64,000 nt of DNA, from the NCBI RefSeq assembly GCF_003590775.1, contig NZ_QYUM01000003.1:994501-1058500 (forward strand). Direction: 5' to 3'. The stretch comes from Sphingomonas cavernae. Its GTDB lineage: Bacteria; Pseudomonadota; Alphaproteobacteria; Sphingomonadales; Sphingomonadaceae. The translations under genes and the position numbers were made by a program. The notes under the pieces were generated by a model. That model worked only from the letters and a program-made list of their open reading frames with translations. It searched no databases and was not told the origin of the DNA. Positions 25,937 through 33,927 of this stretch are shown one piece after another (the stretch's first letter is position 1; each line of letters starts with the position of its first letter).

Positions 25937-27121
25937 TCAAGTGATTGGCAGTATCTCGACGATTTCGCCTGCGTGCGCGGCCGCGGCGTTGGGCGGGCGC
26001 TGGATCAGGGCATTGGCAGAAGCCAGCGCTACCATCGCGGCGCTGTCCTGGCTTGCGGCGGGGCGGACGACGCCGGCGTCCCAGATTCCACGGACATATT
26101 CGGCACGGCCTGCGGTTTTGGGGAGGTCGCTAGCCAGCGTAGCACGATGCGTCACGGGTAGCGGGGCGGTCGCGCCGCAAAGATGCGCGACCAGCGGCTT
26201 CAGAAACAATATGGCGGTAGCGAATGCCGAAACCGGGTTGCCGGGCAGCCCGAGCGTAACCGCCGAGCCAAGCCTGCCCGCCATCAGCGGCTTGCCGGGC
26301 TTCATCGCGATCTTCCAGAAATCGAGCACGGCGCCCGCTGCCTCAAGCGCTGGGCGGACGAGATCGTGGTCACCCACAGATGCGCCGCCTGTCGTGACGA
26401 TCACGTCGGCATCGCGCACGGCGTCGAATGCGGCGGCGAGAGCATCGATCCGATCGGGAATGATTCCGCCGTCGATGACCTCGACAGGCAGGTCTGCGAG
26501 CAGCGCCCGCAGCGTTACGGCGTTGGAAGATGGGAGTTGCGCGCCTAGTACCGGCGCACCGGGCGGAACGAGTTCGTCGCCTGTCGATATCAACGCCACC
26601 TTCACGCGTCGCCGAACCGTCAGTGCGCCATGGCCCCCGATCGCGGCAAGCCCGATCCGGGCAGGTGTCAGCCGGTCGCCCGCAGCGATCAGCCGGTCAC
26701 CGCGCGCGAAATCGCTGCCCGCCCGCCGGACATGCTGGCCAATGGCCGCAGGGCCGTCGCCGGTCAGCGTCAATGTGGCGCCGTCGCGCTCGACCTCTTC
26801 CTGGATGACGATCGTGTCGGTGCCCGCCGGCAGCGGGGCGCCGGTGAAGATGCGGACGGCCTCATGCGCACCCGCAACGCCCTCGAACCCGCTCCCCGCA
26901 GCGCTTTCGCCCACGACGAGCCATGGCCCGGGCAGATCGGCGAAACGGATCGCGTAGCCGTCCATCGCCGAAAGATCGGCGAAAGGCTGATCCCTGAGCG
27001 CCGGCACATCCTGCGCGGCCCAGCGTCCGGCGGCGTCGGCAAGCGTAACCGTTTCGATCGAAACGGGATCGGCCAGCGCCAGCAGCCGCGCCTGTGCCTC
27101 AGCGACGGGCAGCAGGCTCAT
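25937..27121 (-). CDS. moeA: Molybdopterin molybdenumtransferase MoeA
   Basis: 394 residues. Family landmarks are SAMDGYA-type [14 protein letters not shown] near the N-terminus, [46 protein letters not shown] and [12 protein letters not shown]. MoeA inserts molybdate into adenylylated molybdopterin to make the molybdenum cofactor. Its start overlaps the moaC stop (ATGA, 27118-27121), and lexA begins 55 bp after its stop. It is the fourth gene of the trpD-trpC-moaC-moeA run. Confidence 0.96.
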   Translation of the reverse strand: MSLLPVAEAQARLLALADPVSIETVTLADAAGRWAAQDVPALRDQPFADLSAMDGYAIRFADLPGPWLVVGESAAGSGFEGVAGAHEAVRIFTGAPLPAGTDTIVIQEEVERDGATLTLTGDGPAAIGQHVRRAGSDFARGDRLIAAGDRLTPARIGLAAIGGHGALTVRRRVKVALISTGDELVPPGAPVLGAQLPSSNAVTLRALLADLPVEVIDGGIIPDRIDALAAAFDAVRDADVIVTTGGASVGDHDLVRPALEAAGAVLDFWKIAMKPGKPLMAGRLGSAVTLGLPGNPVSAFATAILFLKPLVAHLCGATAPLPVTHRATLASDLPKTAGRAEYVRGIWDAGVVRPAASQDSAAMVALASANALIQRPPNAAAAHAGEIVEILPIT

Positions 27122-27585
27122 GCGCGCCAGTCGCCCGATTTGCCGCCCGATTTGGCGAGCAGTCGGACGCCGCCAATCTCCATGCCGCGATCGAGCGCCT
27201 TGGCCATGTCGTAGACCGTCAGCAGCGCGACCGATGTGGCGGTGAGCGCCTCCATCTCGACGCCGGTTTGCCCCGTCGTCCGCGCGGTCGCGGTCGCGGT
27301 GACGCCGCTATCATCGGGAACAAGTTCGATCTCGACAGATGACAGGGGTAGGGGGTGGCAAAGCGGGATCAGCTCGCTCGTCTTCTTGGCGGCCATGATC
27401 CCCGCGATCCGCGCGACCGCGAGGACATCGCCCTTCTTGACGAGCCCGTCTCGGATCGCGGCGGCGGCCTCAGCGGACATGGTGATCCGCCCAGTCGCGA
27501 CCGCCTCGCGCGCGGTCACGGCCTTGCCCGACACATCGACCATCCGGGCGGCGCCCGCCTCGTCGAGATGTGTCAGCCTGCTCAT
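27118..27585 (-). CDS. moaC: Cyclic pyranopterin monophosphate synthase MoaC
   Basis: 155 residues. Key motifs are [16 protein letters not shown], the substrate-binding [16 protein letters not shown], and the catalytic [20 protein letters not shown], ending [15 protein letters not shown]. With MoaA it makes cPMP, the first precursor of the molybdenum cofactor. The start overlaps the trpC stop by 4 bp and the stop overlaps the moeA start by 4 bp, so it is coupled on both sides. moaA is not in this window. Confidence 0.96.
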   Translation of the reverse strand: MSRLTHLDEAGAARMVDVSGKAVTAREAVATGRITMSAEAAAAIRDGLVKKGDVLAVARIAGIMAAKKTSELIPLCHPLPLSSVEIELVPDDSGVTATATARTTGQTGVEMEALTATSVALLTVYDMAKALDRGMEIGGVRLLAKSGGKSGDWRA

Positions 27586-28370
27586 GCGACGCCCAATAGC
27601 TCGCGCGTCGCCTGTTCGACATCGCTCTGGCGCATCAGCGCCTCGCCGACGAGGAAGCATTTGACGCCGTGCTCTGCCATCGCGTCGAGGTCGGCGCTGT
27701 TGCGGAGGCCACTTTCGGCGACGAAGGTGCAACCCTTGGGTGCGCGCCCGACAAGTTCATAGGTTCGAGCAAAATCGACCGTGAAGTCCCTGAGATCGCG
27801 ATTGTTCACGCCAATCAGCCGCGAGTTGAGCTTCAGCGCGCGATCGAGTTCGTCGGCGTCGTGCACCTCGACCAGCGCGTCCATCCCGAAGCGGATCGCC
27901 TCGGCTTCGATCTCGGCCATTTGCGCATCGTCCAACGCGGCCGCGATGATCAGGATCGCGTCGGCGCCCAGTGCGCGCGCTTCGGCAACCTGCCAGTGAT
28001 CGACCATGAAGTCCTTGCGCAGCACGGGGATCGACACCGCTGCGCGCGCGGCCACCAGATAATCGTCATGTCCCTGGAAATAGGGGGTGTCGGTGAGCAC
28101 CGACAGGCACGCCGCACCCGCGCGCTCATAGGCGGCGGCATGCGCGGGCGGATCGAAATCGGGACGGATCAGGCCCTTGGAGGGGCTCGCCTTCTTGACC
28201 TCGGCGATGAGCGCGTGGCCGGTCTTTGCCTTGGCGTCGAGTGCGGCACGGAAGCCACGTGGCGCGGACTGTTCGCGCGCGCGCGCCTCCAGCTCGGCGA
28301 GCGTGGTGACGCCCTTGCGACGGGCGACCTCCTCGCGCTTGGTGGCGCAGATTTCTTGCAGCTTATCCAT
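27582..28370 (-). CDS. trpC: Indole-3-glycerol-phosphate synthase
   Basis: 262-residue TIM barrel. Motifs are [15 protein letters not shown] (catalytic Lys), [24 protein letters not shown]-equivalent [15 protein letters not shown] and [14 protein letters not shown]. It converts CdRP to indole-3-glycerol phosphate. It is monofunctional; no TrpF domain is fused. A REP-like palindrome separates it from trpD, and moaC overlaps its stop. Confidence 0.97.
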   Translation of the reverse strand: MDKLQEICATKREEVARRKGVTTLAELEARAREQSAPRGFRAALDAKAKTGHALIAEVKKASPSKGLIRPDFDPPAHAAAYERAGAACLSVLTDTPYFQGHDDYLVAARAAVSIPVLRKDFMVDHWQVAEARALGADAILIIAAALDDAQMAEIEAEAIRFGMDALVEVHDADELDRALKLNSRLIGVNNRDLRDFTVDFARTYELVGRAPKGCTFVAESGLRNSADLDAMAEHGVKCFLVGEALMRQSDVEQATRELLGVA

Positions 28371-28380
28371 GAACCACCTT

Positions 28381-28474
28381 CGTCATCCCAGCGAAAGCTG
28401 GGATCCATGCGATGACTGACACGGCACCGAGCTTCGCAAATATCGTCTGGATCCCAGCTTTCGCTGGGATGACG
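28381..28474. repeat. REP-like palindromic pair (family B) between trpD and trpC
   Basis: CGTCATCCCAGCGAAAGCTG (from 28381) and its inverted partner ending at 28474 each contain a hairpin and are mutually complementary. The pair fills almost the whole trpD-trpC gap and could modulate read-through inside the operon. Confidence 0.82.
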
Positions 28475-28493
28475 TCGGAAAGGGTATCGGGCT

Positions 28494-29492
28494 TCATCTG
28501 TACGCAATCCAGCAATCAAGCAGCGTGTTTGCGAGGCCGTTGTCGAGCACCTCGCGCGCTTCTTCCACGCCTTCTTCCCAACTTTCGACGCGACCCGCGA
28601 CCATCAGCGCGGCAGCGGCGTTGAGCAGGACCGCGTCGCGATACGCGCCTGGCGCACCTTTCAGCATCGCGCGCAGAGCGGCGGCGTTGAAGGTCGCGTC
28701 GCCACCCTGAAGTGCTTCGAGTGGATGACGTTCAAGGCCGACATCCTCGGGCGTGATCCGCATCGTGCCCGCACCGGACGCGCCGACGCGAATGATCGTG
28801 CTCGGCCCGCCGATCGAGAGTTCGTCGAGCGGTTCGTCGCCCGAGACGAGCATCGTCGACTCGGTCCCGAGAAGGTCGATCGCACCCGCAACGACGGGAA
28901 GGAAATCGGGACGCGCTACGCCCATGAGCTGGCGCGTCACGCGCGCGGGATTGCACATCGGGCCGGTCAGGTTGAACACCGTCCGCCGCCCGATGCTCTT
29001 GCGGATCGGCGCGAGCCGGCCAAGCGCGGGATGGTGCTTCTGCGCGAACAGAAAACCGATGCCGATATCGGCAAGGCTGCGCTCCGCAGTCGCGGAGGCG
29101 CGGTCGAGATCGAGCCCCAATGCCTCGAGTGTGTCGGATGAACCCGCCTTGCTCGAAGCGGCGCGGTTGCCGTGCTTGGCGACGGGCACGCCGCATGCCG
29201 CGACGACGATCGCGACCGCGGTCGAAACGTTGACGCTGTGGCTGCCATCGCCGCCCGTGCCGCAGACGTCGATCGCGCCTTCGGGCGCTTCCACCACGAT
29301 CATCCGCGCTCGCATCGCGCGTGCGGCGGCGGCGATCTCGACGCTGGTCTCGTCGCGTTCCGCCATGACGGTCAAAAAATGCCGGACGTCCTCATCGCTC
29401 GCCCTGCCGTCGAGCATGTCCTCGAACGCCGCATGCGCGGTCTCATGTTCGAGCGGGCGCGAGGCGTCGGGAAGTCGCGCGAGCGTCGTCAT
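28494..29492 (-). CDS. trpD: Anthranilate phosphoribosyltransferase
   Basis: 332 residues. The PRPP-binding glycine motif is [20 protein letters not shown]. The anthranilate-site signature is [15 protein letters not shown], and [11 protein letters not shown] follows. It transfers the phosphoribosyl group to anthranilate. Its ATG overlaps the trpG stop (ATGA at 29489-29492), a coupling common for the glutaminase and transferase subunits. A REP-like element follows before trpC. Confidence 0.97.
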   Translation of the reverse strand: MTTLARLPDASRPLEHETAHAAFEDMLDGRASDEDVRHFLTVMAERDETSVEIAAAARAMRARMIVVEAPEGAIDVCGTGGDGSHSVNVSTAVAIVVAACGVPVAKHGNRAASSKAGSSDTLEALGLDLDRASATAERSLADIGIGFLFAQKHHPALGRLAPIRKSIGRRTVFNLTGPMCNPARVTRQLMGVARPDFLPVVAGAIDLLGTESTMLVSGDEPLDELSIGGPSTIIRVGASGAGTMRITPEDVGLERHPLEALQGGDATFNAAALRAMLKGAPGAYRDAVLLNAAAALMVAGRVESWEEGVEEAREVLDNGLANTLLDCWIAYR

Positions 29493-30082
29493 GCCAGCTC
29501 TTTCACCTTCAGGCCGGCGAGCCGCATGAAATTGGCGAGCATCGCATGACCATGCTCGGTCGCGATGCTTTCAGGGTGGAACTGGACGCCGTGGATCGGA
29601 AGGCTTTCATGCCGAAAGCCCATGACCGTGCCGTCAGGGGCGCGCGCATTGACGATCAGGGTCTCGGGCATCCCTTCCTCAGGCACGATCAGCGAGTGAT
29701 AGCGCGTCGCGGTGAAGGGCGAGGGGAGGCCCGCGAACAACCCCGTGCCGTCATGCGTGACGGGCGAGGTCTTGCCGTGCATCAGCTCGCCCGCGCGGAT
29801 CACCTTCCCGCCGAAATGCTGGCCGATCGACTGATGACCAAGGCACACGCCGAGCAGCGGCTTGCCCGCGCGTTCGCAGGCAGCGACGAGATCGAGGGAA
29901 ATTCCGGCTTCATTGGGGGTGCACGGGCCGGGCGAGATCAGGAAGGCCTCCGCGCCCGAGGACAGCGCCTGGCCCGCCGAGATCGCGTCGTTGCGCACGA
30001 CGTTCACCTCGGCGCCCAGCTCCATCAGATAATGGACGAGGTTCCAGGTGAAGCTGTCGTAATTGTCGATGACCAGTATCAT
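29489..30082 (-). CDS. trpG: Anthranilate synthase glutaminase component
   Basis: 197 residues, class I amidotransferase. The oxyanion and nucleophile motif is [17 protein letters not shown] (Cys), and the His/Glu pair lies in [34 protein letters not shown] at the N-terminus is typical of TrpG/PabA. It supplies ammonia to TrpE and may also serve PabB. It is separated from trpE by about 2.3 kb carrying a hydrolase and an NTF2-like gene, so trpE and trpG are likely transcribed separately. Confidence 0.96.
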   Translation of the reverse strand: MILVIDNYDSFTWNLVHYLMELGAEVNVVRNDAISAGQALSSGAEAFLISPGPCTPNEAGISLDLVAACERAGKPLLGVCLGHQSIGQHFGGKVIRAGELMHGKTSPVTHDGTGLFAGLPSPFTATRYHSLIVPEEGMPETLIVNARAPDGTVMGFRHESLPIHGVQFHPESIATEHGHAMLANFMRLAGLKVKELA

Positions 30083-30309
30083 GCGCGGGGCTCTATCGGC
30101 TGAGGGAGCGGGGGGAAAGCATTAGCTTCTATGCGCATCCCAAGCGCGGCTGTGGACGCCTAACTTCACTTAGCTTCGCATTTTTCTCACAAACGCGCAT
30201 GTTGATTCGCTCCTTGCGTTTTCCGGGGCCGAATCGGCTCCGCCGGAACGTGACAGGAACGGGGCGTGTAGGACAGGCCGGATGCTGCGGGGCGTGACGG
30301 AGGAATGCG

Positions 30310-30978
30310 ATGGTCCGGGTAAAGGCAGATAACGTCAAACCGTTCGGGCTGAGCCTGTCGAAGCCTTCACTTCTTTTCTCGGCGGGTCTGCGCGCGACAC
30401 CAGTTTCGTGCGGAGAGGCAAAGCGAGCAAAGGCAAGAAGGAAGGAAAAGGCTTCGACAGGCTCAGCCCGAACGGGGCGGGGGGCGGTCAGCGATCGCCG
30501 AAAGCCGTGGTTCCGATATGTTTTGGCGATGCTGGCGCCGATATTGCTCTTCGCCCCGCCCGCGAGCGCGCACCCGCCGTCACAGGCCGAGACCGAGCAG
30601 GCGCGCGTCGAGATATTGAAGACGGTTGCCGAGATGCAGGCCGCGTGGAACCGCGGCGATTTTCGCGGCTACATGGCGGGGTTCAAGAACCCCGATGTGA
30701 TCTTCGTCTCGGGCGGGCGGATCAAGGACGGGTGGCAGGGCGCACTCGACGATTATATCCGCAACTATGGCGCGTCGGACGCGACGCGGGGCACGCTGAC
30801 CTTTTACGACATGAAGATCGAGCTGCTGGCACCCGATGCCGCGCAACTCATCGGGCATTACCGGCTGGATCGCCCTGAAAAGCCGATGGAGGGGATCAAC
30901 ACGCGATTGTTCCGCAAGGTGAACGGCCGCTGGGTGATCGCGCTCAACCATGTGTCGGCTTATGAGGTGGGGCGGTAG
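30310..30978 (+). CDS. Exported NTF2-like (DUF4440/SnoaL-type) protein with REP-derived N-terminal extension
   Basis: 222 residues from the ATG at 30310, which follows ACGGAGGA. Residues ~11-55 are encoded by a REP-like palindrome (PFGLSLSKPS ... KASTGSARTGR). Then comes a good signal-like segment (RRKPWFRYVLAMLAPILLFA, cleavage after ASA near residue 87). The rest (~90-222) is an NTF2-like cone: ILKTVAEMQAAWNRGDFRGY, GFKNPDVIFVSGGRIKDGW and RLFRKVNGRWVIALNHVSAY. If translation starts at the internal ATG 30529 the protein is 149 residues. Its function is unknown; relatives resemble ketosteroid isomerase-fold enzymes. It is divergent from trpG. Confidence 0.72.
   Translation: MVRVKADNVKPFGLSLSKPSLLFSAGLRATPVSCGEAKRAKARRKEKASTGSARTGRGAVSDRRKPWFRYVLAMLAPILLFAPPASAHPPSQAETEQARVEILKTVAEMQAAWNRGDFRGYMAGFKNPDVIFVSGGRIKDGWQGALDDYIRNYGASDATRGTLTFYDMKIELLAPDAAQLIGHYRLDRPEKPMEGINTRLFRKVNGRWVIALNHVSAYEVGR
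30342..30473. repeat. REP-like palindromic pair (family A) inside the 5' part of the NTF2-like frame
   Basis: GTTCGGGCTGAGCCTGTCGA (from 30342) is exactly complementary, over 26 bp, to the arm at 30448-30473. Related pairs lie at 32261-32347 and 59081-59172. Here the pair keeps the reading frame open. Confidence 0.85.
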
Positions 30979-31010
30979 GAGCGGGTCTCTGCTATCGACC
31001 CGTCGCCACC

Positions 31011-31140
31011 TAGTTCCTCCCCGGTACGGGGAGGTGGCAGCCCGAAGGGCTGACGGAGGGGCTGCGCTGAAGTCAGGTTGCGCGCCAGCCCCTCCACCAC
31101 GCTTCGCGTGGTCCCCCTCCCCGTACCGGGGAGGAACTGG
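31011..31140. repeat. REP-like palindromic pair (family F)
   Basis: Two long arms, AGTTCCTCCCCGGTACGGGG (from 31011) and its inverted partner ending at 31140, enclose further hairpins (GCAGCCCGAAGGGCTG, CCACGCTTCGCGTGG). They sit between the converging NTF2-like and hydrolase genes and could terminate both transcripts. Confidence 0.82.
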
Positions 31141-31148
31141 GCGTCCGA

Positions 31149-32213
31149 TTACTCCGCCATCAGCTTCGCAAGATCGTCCTTCCAGAACTTCGCCCAGGTG
31201 TGGGTGCCGTGGCCCTTGGTTTCCGCCGTGGCGGGAATCAGGATGAAGCGGACGCTCTTCAGGCGCTTTGTCGCGGCCTCGGTGATGCCGTAGCCGGGCG
31301 GGTTGATGAAATCGTCGGCGGAGTTGATCCAGAGCATGGGCGCGGTGATCTTTTCGAGCCCGGGCCAGGGATTGTAGGTGCGCGAGGCGTCGAGCTGGTA
31401 GATCAGGTCGTTGGCGTCGCGGGCCTTGATCGTGCGGTCGAAACTGGCTTCGAGATTGGCCTCGGCCTGGGCTCGTGTCGGAAATTGCTGCTGGAGCGCG
31501 AGCGGGTTGGCGCCGGCGAGGATGAGCAGATCGGCGGCGGTGCGCAGGCCCATCGGCGGCTGCGCCGTATAGTTGCCGCCGTTCCATGTCGGATCGGCCT
31601 TGATCCCGTCGATCGCCATCTTGCGCCACATGCGGTTCATGCCCGCGATCTCCACGGGGAGGCAGGCGAAGGGGGCGAGGCGTTCGGCGAAACCGGGATG
31701 CGCCTGACCCCAGACAAAGGCGTGCATGCAGCCCATCGAGGTGCCGAGGATGAGCTTGAGTTTGGTGACCTTGAGCCCTTCGCCGAGCATGCGGCGCTGC
31801 GCCTCGACCATGTCGTCATAGTCATATTTGGGGAATGCCATCTTCATGCCGTCGCTGGGCTTTGACGAGGCACCATGGCCGATATTGTCGGGCAGGATGA
31901 CGTAATAGCGCGTGATGTCGAGCGGCTGGCCGGGGCCGTAGAGCTCGCCCGCGAATTGGGGCGACAGGAATTGCTTGCCGCTGCCGCCGGTGCCGTGGAG
32001 CACCATCACCGCATTGTCGATCTCGCCCTTGGCACCCCGATGCGGCGTGCCGAGCGTGGTGTAGTGGATGCGGAGTTCGCCGAGCTTTTCACCCGAGCGG
32101 AAGGTGAAGTTTTTGAGGACCGCGTCGGCTTCTTTGGTAGGAAGCGTCTGAGCGGTAGCCGGGAGGGCCGCTGCGAGGAGGAGGGCGGAAATTGCTCGGG
32201 AGATCATGTGCAT
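31149..32213 (-). CDS. Secreted alpha/beta hydrolase, homoserine O-acetyltransferase-like
   Basis: 354 residues from 32213 (another ATG at 32207). The signal peptide is ISRAISALLLAAALPATAQ. The mature protein has the MetX-like fold: LGELRIHYTTLGTPH, VMVLHGTGGSGKQFLS, YYVILPDNIGHGASSKPSDG, and the nucleophile elbow LILGTSMGCMHAF (Ser). The aspartate lies in WINSADDFINPPGYG and the histidine in KGHGTHTWAKFW. Export makes a role in methionine synthesis unlikely; it is more probably an esterase or acyltransferase in the periplasm. It lies between trpE and trpG but is separated from trpE by a REP pair. Confidence 0.83.
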   Translation of the reverse strand: MHMISRAISALLLAAALPATAQTLPTKEADAVLKNFTFRSGEKLGELRIHYTTLGTPHRGAKGEIDNAVMVLHGTGGSGKQFLSPQFAGELYGPGQPLDITRYYVILPDNIGHGASSKPSDGMKMAFPKYDYDDMVEAQRRMLGEGLKVTKLKLILGTSMGCMHAFVWGQAHPGFAERLAPFACLPVEIAGMNRMWRKMAIDGIKADPTWNGGNYTAQPPMGLRTAADLLILAGANPLALQQQFPTRAQAEANLEASFDRTIKARDANDLIYQLDASRTYNPWPGLEKITAPMLWINSADDFINPPGYGITEAATKRLKSVRFILIPATAETKGHGTHTWAKFWKDDLAKLMAE

Positions 32214-32260
32214 GGGTGGGAGGCTAGCGGCGGTTCGGGAGCGCTGCAATGGCGCCATAT

Positions 32261-32347
32261 TCCGTTCGGGCTGAGCTTGTCGAAGCCCTGCCTTTTCCCT
32301 TGCCCCGAAAAGAAGGACAGGGCTTCGACAAGCTCAGCCCGAACGGA
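32261..32347. repeat. REP-like palindromic pair (family A)
   Basis: TCCGTTCGGGCTGAGCTTGT (from 32261) is perfectly complementary over 30 bp to 32318-32347, with a 27-base spacer. It lies between trpE and the hydrolase gene and probably ends the trpE transcript. Confidence 0.86.
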
Positions 32348-32370
32348 GAGGGGGATGTGGAAGCTCGGGG

Positions 32371-33927
32371 CTACTGCCCGAAACCCGCTTCCCCCGCGAT
32401 CCTGACCGCCTCCTTCGCGGCGGCGAAGAGCGCACCCGACTTGGCTTCGCATTCGCGCTGTTCATAGGCAGGGTCCGAATCGGCGACGATGCCGGCGCCC
32501 GCCTGAACGTGCATGACGCCGTCCTTCACCACCGCGGTCCTGAGCACTATGCAGCTATCCATCGAGCCGTCGGGCGAGAAATAGCCGACGCCTCCGGCAT
32601 AGGCGCCGCGCGTCTCGGGCTCCAGCTCGGCGATGATCTCGCAGGCGCGCACTTTGGGCGCGCCCGAGACGGTGCCCGCGGGGAAGCCCGCGAAGAGCGC
32701 GTCGAGCGCGTCCTTCTTCGGATCGAGGCGCCCGACCACGTTCGAGACGATGTGCATGACGTGGCTGTAGAACTCGACGGTGTAGCTGTCGGTGACCTGC
32801 ACCGTGCCGGCTTCCGCGACGCGGCCGACATCGTTGCGGCCGAGATCGAGCAGCATCAGATGCTCCGCGCGTTCCTTGGGATCGGCGAGCAGGCTGGCCT
32901 TGTTCTCGGCGTCTTCGGCAGCGGTCTTGCCCCGGGGGCGCGTGCCCGCGATCGGACGGATCGTGACCTCGGCATCGCGCGCGCGGACGAGGATCTCGGG
33001 GCTCGAGCCGATGATCGCGAAGCCGGGCATGTCGAGATAGTAGAGGAAGGGCGAGGGGTTGATGCGCCTCAAGGACCGGTAGAGGTCGAAGGGCGCGAGC
33101 GGGAAGGGCGTGGTGAAGCGCTGCGCCAGCACGACCTGAAATATGTCGCCTGCGGCGATGTAGTCCTTGGCCGCGGCGACCATCTCGCCATAGCGGCCGG
33201 GCGCGAGGACTGGTTGAGGTGCGATTTCAGTGTCATTCCCGCGAAAGCGGGAATCCAGAGCGGTGCTCGAAGAAGAAGCTGGATCCCCGCTTTCGCGGGG
33301 ATGACATGGAAAGCTGGGAATGGGTTGAGCCAATCTGGCGGCTGCCGCCCCAATTCGATCCTCAGCTTCGGCGACCTTGGCCTCGGGCGTGCCCGGCGCG
33401 TCGGGCCAGACGGGGGAGACGAGGAACAGCTCGTCGGCCAGCCGGTCGAAGATCAGGATGACCGTCGGCCGCACGAACAGCATGTCGGGCAGTGCGAGCG
33501 GATTGGCTGTCGGGCGCGGGAGCTTCTCGACCAGTCCCACGGTCTCGTAGCCGAAATAGCCGACGAGGCAGGCGAGCGCGCGCGGCAGTTCGGACGGCAC
33601 GTCCATCCGGCATTGGGCGACCAGTGTGCGAAGCGCGGAAAGCGCGTCGGCTTCCACAGGCTGGAACGCTTCGCGATCGGTCAGCCACCGCGCGTTGATA
33701 GCGGCGTCATTGCCCTCCGCGCGGAAGACCAGATCGGGCGCAATCCCGATCAGGCTGTGGCGCCCGCGCGTTTCGCCACCCTCGACCGATTCGAGCAGGA
33801 AATCGCCGCGATCGGGTTCCATCAGCTTGAGCGCCGCCGACACCGGGGTGTCGGTATCGGCGATCTGGCGGCGCCAGACGAGCGCGGGCCGGCCCGCCTT
33901 CAGCGCTTCAACGGCAGCGGCGCTCAC
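32371..33927 (-). CDS. trpE: Anthranilate synthase component I with internal REP-encoded insert
   Basis: 518 residues; GTG start overlapping the ppiD stop (GTGA). The N-terminal domain keeps the tryptophan-feedback motif FLLESVEGGETRGRHSLIG. The chorismate-binding domain has AAGDIFQVVLAQRF, IRPIAGTRPRGKT, LDLGRNDVGRVA, FPAGTVSGAPKVRACEII and the C-terminal AGAGIVADSDP. Between the two domains, residues ~208-232 (CHPRESGDP ... LDSRFRGND) are the translation of a palindromic REP-like element at 33231-33306, in frame and without a stop. It makes anthranilate from chorismate and glutamine-derived ammonia with TrpG. The insert lies in a linker, so activity is probably retained. Confidence 0.96.
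   Translation of the reverse strand: MSAAAVEALKAGRPALVWRRQIADTDTPVSAALKLMEPDRGDFLLESVEGGETRGRHSLIGIAPDLVFRAEGNDAAINARWLTDREAFQPVEADALSALRTLVAQCRMDVPSELPRALACLVGYFGYETVGLVEKLPRPTANPLALPDMLFVRPTVILIFDRLADELFLVSPVWPDAPGTPEAKVAEAEDRIGAAAARLAQPIPSFPCHPRESGDPASSSSTALDSRFRGNDTEIAPQPVLAPGRYGEMVAAAKDYIAAGDIFQVVLAQRFTTPFPLAPFDLYRSLRRINPSPFLYYLDMPGFAIIGSSPEILVRARDAEVTIRPIAGTRPRGKTAAEDAENKASLLADPKERAEHLMLLDLGRNDVGRVAEAGTVQVTDSYTVEFYSHVMHIVSNVVGRLDPKKDALDALFAGFPAGTVSGAPKVRACEIIAELEPETRGAYAGGVGYFSPDGSMDSCIVLRTAVVKDGVMHVQAGAGIVADSDPAYEQRECEAKSGALFAAAKEAVRIAGEAGFGQ
33231..33306. repeat. REP-like palindromic element (family B) inside trpE
   Basis: TGTCATTCCCGCGAAAGCGG (from 33231) and its inverted partner ending GGATGACA at 33306 form two hairpins. 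The same element occurs between genes at 43751-43830. On the trpE strand it is translated as CHPRESGDP...LDSRFRGND. Confidence 0.9.

Noticed and set aside
28381-28474. The repeats as a CRISPR array
   Set aside because: They are pairs of inverted palindromes at scattered sites, not evenly spaced direct repeats with unique spacers, and there are no cas genes.
30129-30338. Short minus-strand frame upstream of trpG as a possible trp leader peptide
   Set aside because: It contains no tryptophan codons, and no alternating terminator hairpins follow it.
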